64,000 nt of DNA from Physcia stellaris (lineage: Eukaryota > Ascomycota > Lecanoromycetes > Caliciales > Physciaceae), in contig JABSSW010000019.1 in NCBI GenBank assembly GCA_018902385.1, positions 434,001-498,000 of the forward strand, read 5' to 3'. Position numbers and translations under genes: made by a program. The notes beneath the pieces are model-generated. The model was not told the DNA's origin. It saw only the letters and a list, made by a program, of their open reading frames with translations, and ran no database searches. Shown here piece by piece: positions 44,519-54,089 of the stretch. Within the stretch, counting starts at the first letter, position 1. Every line of letters starts with the position of its first letter.

Positions 44519-45084
44519 GGTGAGTACTCCGTATGATCGTAAGAGAAAAGTATTTCGGACTACGCTGGGGCAAAGCTTCCGGTCACTTGTCAGTTACAGT
44601 GATCGACAATAGTAAATACGGTCCTTACTACGAGTATTACAGAGCCGAGAAGGCGTCAAGACGGTCTATGAGATCTTTTGTACACGGAAACACTTTTAAT
44701 AATACTGGCCGTAGTCCAGCCGACGACGATTGCAATAATACAGTATTTAACCTCTCTAGCGATAGACAGAGTAGAAGGAGAAATATCGACAGAATGCCTG
44801 ATGTTCAGCGGTGGGATAGCAACGAGGTGCTTCACAGCGACATCTGAAATATCCATCTGAACCTCGACTTGTGCTTCTTTTGCGACAATCAGACGTGTCT
44901 TCAAGCTAGTCCATATCTAGCTCTGAAACACAGCGGATAGGCCCGCTTTTAGCGTTTTTGGCGTGAAACATGGAGAGGCTAATCCCTTTTTGGTGCTGGA
45001 AACATCACTTGCAATTTGTTTTCTTGGCTGCGAGATCTGTTGTGCAGTTTTGCGGTCGCGAAGCCCAATACCCCCCATGTCTTA
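44519..45084. promoter_or_regulatory. Shared divergent promoter, lectin / ALG8
   Basis: A 566-bp interval between the start codons of two secretory-pathway genes on opposite strands, so a common regulatory region is likely. The frames inside (44533-44904) show no family features. Confidence 0.6.
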
Positions 45085-46857
45085 ATGGCCGATACTTACC
45101 CCACAATAGCACAATGTGCCCTCATCACCACCGCTCTCAAAGTCCTTCTCTTCCCTGCCTAGTAGGTATCCATCGATGAAGTCTCGTCCCCCAATCGCTG
45201 ATCCCGTTGTCCGGCAGCAAATCCACGGATTTCGAAGTCCACCGCAACTGGCTTGCCATCACCCATTCGCTACCCATCCGGGAATGGTATTACGAGGTGC
45301 GCCCACGTCAAGGTCTTCCTTCGTACATACACTCAAGGTTTCCACCTTAGCGGACTTCGGAATGGACTCTCGATTACCCTCCGTTTTTTGCCTACTTTGA
45401 GTGGCTCCTCTCGCAATTCGCACACTATGTTGATCAGTCTATGCTCGAGGTCAACAACCTCAACTATGACGACTGGAGAGTCGTCTATTTCCAGCGAGCT
45501 ACGGTCATTGCGACTGAACTGATGCTAGTTTATGCACTTCAGAAGTAAGAATCCAGGACGAGCGGATATTGCCGTGACTGACTACCAAAACAGATTTGTA
45601 CATTCAAGCCCACCAACCTCCAAAGTCGCTGCAAATGGAGTCGCGATCTCTATACTGCTATCACCAGCCCTCCTGATCATTGATCACATCCACTTCCAAT
45701 ACAATGGCTTTCTCTATGGAATTCTTCTAATGTCTATTGTCCTTGCGCGGAAGCAGTCCACGTTGCTACTTTCGGGTCTACTCTTTGCCGTTCTGCTATG
45801 TCTAAAACACATATACCTATACCTTGCGCCTGCCTACTTCGTATACCTTCTCAGGGTGTATTGTGTCAGTCAGAAATCGATCCTACGTATCCGAGTTGGC
45901 AATTGTGCGAAGCTAGCGACAGGACTATTTCTTGTATTTGGCTCAGCTTTTGGACCGTTCGTGTACTATGGTCAGCTTGATCAGCTCCTGAGCCGACTGT
46001 TTCCTTTCTCACGAGGCCTCTGCCATGCTTACTGGGCCCCAAATGTATGGGCTATGTATTCTTTTGTCGACAAGGTCTTACTGTTTGGTAAGGCTCCGCG
46101 CAAGCGATTTTGTCGACGTAAACTGATAAGCTTAGTCGCACCGCGATTAGGTCTTGCTGTCGACTCAGCCGCTGTCAATAGCGGTACTCGAGGTCTCGTC
46201 GGCGATACCGCTTTTGCCGTGCTACCTAATATTTCTCCGAGCATGACATTCACCCTGACTCTATGCTTCCAAACTGTGAGTTTCTCTCAGTCTTTACCCA
46301 ATCGTAAGGGCCTCCAGAATGCTAAATCTGGCTAGCTATGTCTGATCAAGCTGTTCCTGAAGCCCACTTGGGAAACCTTTGTCGGCGCCATCACCCTTTG
46401 CGGATACGCGTCTTTCCTGTTTGGCTGGCATGTGCACGAAAAAGCCGTTCTCCTGGTCATCATTCCATTCAGCCTGCTGGCTCTCAAAGATCGTCGGTAC
46501 CTCGGCGCTTTCCGTCCGCTCGCCGTCGCCGGTCACGTCTCTCTGTTTCCTCTGCTTTTCACAGCAGCCGAGTTCGTGGTTAAGACGACATACACCATCA
46601 TCTGGCTCGTCCTGTTTCTGCTTGTGTTTGATCGTCTAGCACCTGTTTCTGCACAGCCTCGCGTGTTTCTACTTGATCGTTTTTCATTGCTTTACATCAC
46701 AGTGTCTGTTCCGCTCATCATTTACTGCGCTGTACTGCACGAATTGCTGTTTGGAGCGAAGTATGAATTCATTCCGTTGATGTTTATAAGTTCATATTCG
46801 GCGGTGGGCATAGTTGGCAGCTGGATTGGATTCCTTAATGTGTATTTGACCTCTTAG
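45085..46857 (+). CDS. ALG8: Dolichyl-P-Glc alpha-1,3-glucosyltransferase Alg8
   Basis: Five exons: 45085..45161, 45218..45296, 45351..45544, 45594..46275, 46336..46857; 517 aa. Alg8 adds the second glucose to the lipid-linked oligosaccharide on the lumenal side of the ER, after Alg6. Seen: the first lumenal loop with [20 protein letters not shown] and [20 protein letters not shown], the ALG6/ALG8 signature [34 protein letters not shown] and [17 protein letters not shown], with about a dozen hydrophobic spans in all. The C-terminal exon has [11 protein letters not shown] and [20 protein letters not shown], where HVHEKA is the other well-known family block. All joins keep phase and give the family's normal length. 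Confidence 0.95.
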
Positions 46858-48307
46858 CTATGAGATACCCCATCTGCTTGGTTTCTTTCCTTCGATTTTG
46901 TCTCTTTGTAATGAGCGAGCTGCAGAACTCCAAAGTTCTTCTAATGCTGTCTTTAAAAATATTCTATAATTCTGAGCAACATTGATGGATTGCCAAAATC
47001 TACTTACATTTGAGCCCCTTCACCTCAACTCCCATTAATTCCGCCTAAAACAGCCTAGCTCAGTCTACAGAACGCGCTAAGCCTCGCTGCTATCTGATTG
47101 GTGCACATCCTTAGCCTCGACAGAACCACGATACTGCCGGCAAAGTCAAAACCCCAAGTTGGATACGGTACAACAAGCAAATCGATACCCTTTTTGCCAG
47201 GAATACTGAGCAAAGACGAGGTAATGTGATAATATTATTCGCTCTACCCATCTAGCGGAGGCCAGTACAATCGAGTTAAAGAGCACCGATCCGCTTCTGC
47301 TCAGCTCTTGCTCGAGGACTTGAGACTTTCAGCATCAACTACCAGCACGGATCAAACATCTTTTGCCACGAACTTAAGTCTTCGATGGCTTCATCAAGTT
47401 GTTGCTTGATGAGGATATATTTCCATCTTCTTACTTCTCTGACCTGGTCTTCTGTCTCTCGAATGCCTGGTCTTTTCCTGGATACTTTCCCGAGTCTGGC
47501 AATGATAATACTCAACTTGCTGCTTGGTACCTGGAGAATTGAGTCTGAATTGTTTGATGCTCCTCATCCATGCCCTGCCATATTCGCTTGACTACTTCCA
47601 GCTGCAGGCTTGTGCGTTTCCAGTGACTCTGAACACACTGAATTCGCTCATTGATCTCGGCCTCTGCACTATTGAAAATTGCACATGTTTCGACCAGAGT
47701 CTTACCATATCTGATCTCGCGTCTAGCAACCTTGCTATGTGGGAAGATCGGGAACTAGCAACCTACTTCAAGCATCAATCGGTGGTTGCGACAACAGCCA
47801 ACGCTACGCCGGTCGCCTCCATGGCCTTGGTGAACTCGAAGTCACGGTCGGGAATTACTTACACATGCAAGCCTTGAGCGCCCGCGCTGGGTTCACGTAC
47901 ATGTCCTCAGTGCATCTGCAATCGGCTTCCAGACTCAAAAATTGGCTGGTTGGTAGATGAGAATCCTGTTCTGATAATCCCTTTAGTCAAACCATAGGAA
48001 GGCCAAAACAATGTCAGTTTGGTTAGTTGTGCTGAGGAGTTACTCAAAATTTGGACGACTCAACCCTGGCTAGGCGAGTGATCTAGCGCTTGCGATAATC
48101 AGCGAGAGGGAGGGGTTGCGGAATGATCCTGCGCTAACTACATGTGTAGGTATCATATGAGGCTGACCTCGAAAAGTATTTTGACGGAGCTTCGCGATCT
48201 GGTCGGGCGGCATTATCCCCACAAGACAAGGCCATGAGGACCACGCTGTTAAGGTCGCAAAAATCGTCCTTCCAGCTGCTTAGGGGCTGCCCATTGTCGC
48301 AATAACG
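46858..48307. other. 1.45-kb intergenic region, edge of accessory island 2
   Basis: No supported gene. Short plus-strand frames (47385-47960) end in a Ser/Thr-rich stretch and match nothing I know. It ends at the left copy of the inverted-repeat element. Confidence 0.5.
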
Positions 48308-48531
48308 CACTCTTCCCTGGCAAAATTGAGTGCGGATCTCATTCCTCATGATCACATTTATCCACCGCAAACCGAATAAACCAACGATAGCCCGACTTGG
48401 AAAATACGGCAAGTGTAGAAACTCATTTCCATCAATTTAGGTTCTAAGTTCTAAGTTCCAAAGACGGGTAACCTTGATCTGACAAGTGGTTTCCATCTTC
48501 CACCGGCACTCAATTCTGTCCGGGGCGAGTG
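48308..48531 (+). mobile_element. MITE-like element, copy 1 (224 bp)
   Basis: Both ends carry CACTC...GAGTG. The first 27 bp and the reverse complement of the last 27 bp match at 21 positions (shared AATTGAGTGC). The flanks repeat ACG on both sides (48305-48307 and 48532-48534), a 3-bp target duplication. It has no coding capacity, so it would need a transposase from elsewhere. A second copy, same orientation, is at 52220-52435. CACT-type ends with 3-bp duplications recall the CACTA (CMC) superfamily, but that is inference. Its right end is 160 bp upstream of the kinase-WD40 start codon. Confidence 0.8.
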
Positions 48532-48690
48532 ACGAGCCTTTGCCATATTCGTTATGGATTAAAAAATTACGCTGGACTAAGAGCGCAAAATGACCATTTG
48601 TAGTCTCTAAGATCAACAGTCTATCTGCAGAGTGTCACTTTATTAACGATAGACAGGCTTAGCGCACCCTTCCTACACCAGAGCTAGTCT

Positions 48691-50984
48691 ATGGCCATGA
48701 AATCCGTCCCGGACCTTGTGCGAGTATCAAAGCTGGATACGCACTTCCACTCAGACCCTGAATACACCCTACACGTTGAATACGTCTCTGAGAGCACCGC
48801 AGGCAGAAGAAGAGTTCGGAGGGAGGAAAGATGGAAAAGAGAACGAAGGCTTGGCCGAGGCGCATCTTGTAGCGTGTGGCTAGAGCGATGTATACAAGGC
48901 GATCGGAAAGGCAAAGTCCGAGCTGTGAAGGAGGTTCCAAAGCATGGTTCTGGGGATTACAATAGAGAGTTGGAAGCTATCGCTCTTTTCTCTCATACCA
49001 AGGTACTATCAAAAATTTCTTGTTGAAACTTCATGCTGACCTTGACGTAGTACGAGCAATGCTTTGTTAAGTCCTTCGGCTGGTACGATAATGAAGAAGA
49101 CGTTTTCATAACTATGGAGTACCATCCTCAAGGAGACTTGCATAGGTATCTCAATTCCCCTCTACCTGAAAAGGAAGGTCAGGATATCATTTTCCAGATT
49201 CTCGAGGGTCTACAGTTCATGCATGATAACGGCTTTGCACACAGGGATCTGAAACCAAACGTAAATTTACCTCCATCTCTCTCGTGACCCTAACAAGAGC
49301 TAATGTTTCACCAACAATGCAGAATCTATTGGTCGTGTGCAAAGGTCCTGATTGGTGGGTCAAGATTGCGGACTTTGGAATCAGCAAGCGGGCAGCAGAT
49401 GGGCTTACAGCACTGCACACCACGACGGGCACCCCTGCTTTTATGGCCCCCGAAGTAATTCCATACTTTCGAGCGGCTGAAACTCTAGATGACCCTTACA
49501 CCAATGCCGTTGATATTTGGTCTCTAGGTGTGATCACATTTCTTATACTCACAGGTGAAACCCTCTTTCAGGATCTGAGCCGTTTAGGTCGTTATGTCAA
49601 AGGTACCTTCACGTTTCCCTTAGGCACCTTACTTGCGAATCAAGTAAGCGAACAGGGATGTGACTTCGTAAGGAGCTCAATGATGCTGAAACCTGAAGAT
49701 CGCCCGAGCGTGAAGGATTGTTTACATTTCCCGTGGCTAAGTCGCCTTACGGAGACTCCTGAAACGCAAAGATGGGATCTTTCACAGACCAAGAACGAAA
49801 ATCCATCGTCTTCTGAAAAAGCCACAAGCTCAGAGTCGCCACGGCAGTCGCTAAATGTTTCGGAAATGGAACCTTCTGCTAGTCGGACCGCTCTGGAGCA
49901 AATCCCATCCCATATGATACAGAGATCCATTGCTGCGACTGCTGAACGGCTGAATACTACGCAAGACAAATCATCGAGGTCGGAAACAACGACTGATATT
50001 AAATGGGAAGCAGATCCGCGTAAGCTGATCGGTCATACAAATTTCATCTCGGCCCTGGCATTCTCGCCTAATGGGAAGCAGATGGCGTCTAGTTCTTCCG
50101 ACGACACAGTCAGGCTTTGGGATCCGATCACTGGAGAAATTCTCAAGACACTGGGGGGCCACAAGAACCGTGTTCGTGCTGTAGCATACTCGCCAGACGG
50201 CGAGGAAGTCGCGTCTTTGGACGACCGAAAAATAATTTTCTGGCAATCGGTCACAGGAGCACGACTTAGAACACTCGATATGGATGGTTTTATCCTTTCA
50301 ATGGCATTCTCGCCCACTGAAAATCAGATTGCAGTCAGCCTCTTCAACAGCACCATCGTAATACTGTGTTCGATTACCGGGGCGACGCTAGAGAGGCTCA
50401 AACATCATTCGGATCCGTTCGCGGTAGCGTTCTCTCCAGATGGGAAATTGATCGCCTCTGCAAATACCAAAACAGTCAAAATCTGGGATTCGGTCACAAG
50501 GACGGTACGGAAAACGCTTCAAGATGGTTCTTATCCCAAGGATACAACAGCTTTAGCATTTTCGCCCAGTGGAGAACTACTTACATATGCAACCGTTCCA
50601 GATACAATCGGAATCTGGCATCCGATCACAGGAAAGAAACTCAAAACGCTTAGTGGTCATTCGCAAACGGTGAAATCCGTAGCATTCTGGCCAAAAGATG
50701 AAACAATACTAGCGTCAGCATCAGGAGATGGCACTATCAGAATATGGAATTTGGACACAGGCACATCTATTGTATTAATCGATAAACAGTGTGAAGGTTT
50801 TCGGAACAGCGCCATCGCGTTTTCGCCCAACGGAGGGCAGTTCGCAGCCGCATTAGACGAAACGACAATCGGGCTCTGGAATTCAAAGACGAAGGTGATT
50901 TTCCGAGAAAACAATCAGAATCTGAAGGCTGGAGAGGACGATGACATTCCGAAGAAGAACAACTTCGATGTCTCATTCTCCTGA
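48691..50984 (+). CDS. Serine/threonine protein kinase with C-terminal WD40 propeller
   Basis: Three exons (48691..49002, 49051..49260, 49323..50984), 727 aa. The N-terminal kinase (about 50-320) has all key parts: LGRGASCSVW, VRAVKEV (ATP lysine), NRELEAIALF (helix C Glu), AHRDLKPNN (catalytic loop), ADFGIS, TTTGTPAFMAPEV and DIWSLGV; it looks active and closest to CAMK-type kinases. After a Ser/Thr linker come about seven WD40 blades (about 400-700), for example LIGHTNFISALAFSPNGKQM, LWDPITGE, IRIWNLDTG. Kinase plus propeller on one chain suggests signalling by regulated partner binding, as in fungal STAND-like receptors, but no NACHT domain is present. Bracketed by two MITE-like copies. 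Parts of a relative lie at 12.67 kb. Confidence 0.88.
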
Positions 50985-52219
50985 CTTGCGAAAACAACGG
51001 CTTCTTTGCTGATTTCTCTCCGCTACACAAGAAACCAATTTCCTGGGACCGGAAAGCCCGAAAGAGTAGGGAAACTCGTGCCTATGTTGTCTTACCTCAA
51101 GGAAGGGAGTAACCGAGCGGCCAGGCGGCAAGCAATGAGCGCTTCGCTATGGTAAATTCATTGCCTTCAGCAATTCAATGGGGACAGGCAAGAGAAGAGA
51201 AGAAGAAGAGTGCGAGATAAGTAGCGAGTCAGCGGTGGATATTGATGCTCAGTAAGGCGAGGAAAAGGATAGGGAGGTAAACAACAGTGAAGTGAGGGGC
51301 AGGAGCAGGAACAAAGAGCCAGGCTGAGGCTAGCTATTGTTTGGTAATGTGGTGGTATTCTCCAAGCCCAAACTGATCAAAAATATAACGTTTCTGACAG
51401 CGGTTCGCCGCTGTGGATCCGGCTCATCGTGTAGGCTGTCTCCATGCGATCTGTCGAGGGGGTTGGTGTATAGCCTTCAAGGCTGAGGATGTCAGGAAGA
51501 AAGATAATGCGTATATCTTAACTCTTCCGTATTTACAACGTCGTACTTCCTTGAAAGGTAATTCATTGTATCATTGAATCTAGGACTCTGTCTATCTCAT
51601 GGCCTGGTAATACGCGGTGCAATTCTTTGGGATACCCCCACAAACTTGCAATTGCCTGACTTTGGCCGGCATTAGGAGATGGTGTCTCATCTATGGCATA
51701 CTCATATGCTTTATCCCATTGTCTACTAATAAGTGGTGCTGACTTTTAGGATACACCGACAGATCTACGATTACCCGATTTAGAACGGAAGCAGAAGAGG
51801 ATGTTTTCTACATGTCATTATCATGCCGTCTTCATGTCGTCTTCATATGCTTTGTCTCAAACACGGGTAAGCGTATTATCATATTTGGTGTATCGATGGT
51901 GGTGCATGGGAGGCAGGATAGCACCACACCAAACATTCAAATATCCATCCTCCCATGTCTACCGCATTCTTTTCGGCTCCCTGGACGCGTCTCACGTATC
52001 CAAGACACAGTTTGTGAAAGCTTGCAGTAGATTCTCCTCGCATCCACCTTCTAAAGTCACGCTCACGAGTAACCAATGAATTCGATCCCCAAGTCGAGTT
52101 CACAGCAATATGGGTGCTATCACAATGTCAGCCCTCATCCCCACTGCGCTCCCACGCACACGGCCGAGCGGCCAAAGTCTCAACGCAAAAGGAAGGTACC
52201 TTTCCCCCCCCCGGAAACC
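50985..52219. other. 1.2-kb intergenic region between kinase-WD40 gene and MITE copy 2
   Basis: No supported gene. Small frames at 51801-52103 and 52076-52324 have no family features. A C run (nine C) lies just left of the element at 52205-52212. Confidence 0.5.
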
Positions 52220-52435
52220 CACTCGGCCCTGGAAAAATTGAGTGCGAGTCTCATCTCAGATGATCACAATCATCCATCCAAACCTAATGAACCAACGATA
52301 GCCCGAATTTGGAAATTCGGCTAGTCTAGAACTCCATTCATATCAGATTACTTTCTGAAATCCAAAGACGGGTAAGCGTGATTTGATAAGTGTTTCCTAT
52401 TTTCTATGCGCACTCAATTCTATCCGGGGCGAGTG
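52220..52435 (+). mobile_element. MITE-like element, copy 2 (216 bp)
   Basis: Same ends as copy 1 (CACTC...GAGTG); terminal repeats match at 22 of 27 positions. The flanks repeat ACC (52217-52219 and 52436-52438), different from copy 1, so the two inserted separately. Shared inner blocks include ACCAACGATAGCCCGA and CCAAAGACGGGTAA. No coding capacity. It lies about 100 bp from the end of the DUF3669 pseudogene. Confidence 0.8.
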
Positions 52436-52535
52436 ACCCTCCCTTCAACCCACACCTACTCTCCGAACTCGGCGGCGTCCTCGCCCTAACCGGCCTCGTA
52501 TGACTCCCCTCCCCACTCGGGGCCGTTAATTTGAT

Positions 52536-53225
52536 AGATTTGCGTGGTTGATCTCCTGGCTGCCTCGGCTTTCTTGGCTTCTCGAATGCTTGATCCGTGC
52601 TTGACTGCTTCAATGAACCGTGATGGATGACGAAGCAATGCTGGTTCAGTCAAAGTGCAAGAGACCGCTAGATATCTATGTTCAAACTGAGTCCAAAGAT
52701 TTTGATCCTCAACTCTAGAGGAGTGCGGTCGAGGATAGTACAAGTCGTTGGCGAAGAAGGCTTTGACTGCTTGTTGAATGCCGACATCATTCATGGGTTT
52801 GATTTTTGCAATTCTTCGTCTTCTGCTGTTTTCTGATATCGCTGTGCGAATGATGAGCTTGTCGAAATGACGGATCGTGTTGAAATGGAGTATTGCAAGA
52901 TCTTTGAGGGTGACTCAAGCTCTAGCTTGCGAGGCAATTGGGAAGTGAATTCTATGTCTTCTCTGAGTGACGGGGTAATGGATATGTCTCCCGTTTTGTG
53001 AGAGATGTTTGACAAATGGCAATGAGACTTGGCGTTCCGAGGGTCTTTTATGGGTGGAAAAGTATTATGTTCAGCTATGGAGTATATAGAAAGGATGAAG
53101 AATCTAGCTACAGGAGGCAGACCGCCGGTTAAGTACCGATGCACAACCACTAGTGGCTCCTGCCTGCTAAAGCCATAATAAAAAGTGGTTTTTTCTTTCA
53201 AAATTCGACTGAAAGGAATATGAGC
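52536..53225 (-). pseudogene. Decayed duplicate of the DUF3669 gene
   Basis: On the minus strand, coding-region homology to the gene at 11383-12654 runs from 53006 to about 52536, and promoter/leader homology extends to about 53225. Three lesions are visible. The start codon reads ATC where the intact gene has ATG (53006-53004). One T is lost in the Phe codon before the join. A block matching 11612-12379 of the intact gene (768 bp, the entire kinase-like core) is missing, with CCAT at both ends of the lost block and once at the join (about 52795). What remains encodes the N-terminal 75 residues, out of frame with the last ~85. Confidence 0.85.
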
Positions 53226-53243
53226 CACAACGTGACAAATCAA

Positions 53244-54089
53244 CCCTCTCGTTCATAGTTTGAGTAGCCGAAGATTAGGACCCTCCTGTGCCAACGCTTT
53301 GACTGCAAGTATAGTCTTCTAGAGGTCATGAGCCAGAGTGATGGAAACGATAAACAGATGAAGTTGTGAAAATACGGATTTGAGAGATGGAATTCAGTCC
53401 TTTTCGTGGAAAGCGCCGTGATCTCGAGTAAGCTCGTCGCAAGGAGTTCAGCGAGGTATCGAAGTGCTGGGCTGGGTGTTGATGGGACGAGGTGTGTTGG
53501 AGAGAACAAGAGGACCGGATGTTCCCATGGATGATTTTCCCCCGGGCCATTTGCAGACTAGTGCCATGTGCGGTTCACGCTAGCGGTTCTTACCCAGCTA
53601 GCCACCCAATACCCAATCCGTCCAAGCATTGAAACGGACCTTAATATGCTACTACCCTCGTACCCTTCTTCTTGTCACTATGTCGAGCCTCTTCGACACT
53701 CTTGTCTTCCCTCATCAACCTCCTCCGCCACCAAACCCTCATCATCTAACACGCTTGGCCTCCACTTCATCCAAACCCCTGAAGCTTCAAGACGCGTCCG
53801 TCTTCTCCTTGAAGCCTGTATCTCGAGAGCTCTACCCGCCCAACAGTCCCTCCCACTTCACTCGCCGCATTACTTTTGCCAAGCCAGACGCTTGCCAACC
53901 ACCAACCAACGAGCTTCTCAAGGGCTAGTACTGTTTGATATCTCCTTTGTTTCTTCCATCATTAGATATTTCATGTCATGGCCTGAGCCCCTTGAGGAAC
54001 TTCCCGTTGCTCGTGAGCAAAAAGCCCGCAAGGAGGCCTAAAATCCACCATCTACATTTTTAGGGTCTCGAGCCCCCAAACTAGTCTCA
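53244..54089. other. Upstream region of ITC1 with two overlapping undecided ORFs
   Basis: Plus-strand frames at 53568-54041 (157 codons) and 53680-53928 (MSSLFDTLVFPHQPPPPP...) overlap in different frames. Both are Ser/Pro-rich and I cannot say that either is translated. The second has a plausible context and could be a small gene or an upstream frame of the ITC1 leader. Confidence 0.35.

Noticed and set aside
48308-52435. The two MITE-like copies as ends of one composite transposon carrying the kinase-WD40 gene
   Set aside because: Each copy has its own, different 3-bp flank repeat, which fits two independent insertions. A composite would show one shared duplication outside both.
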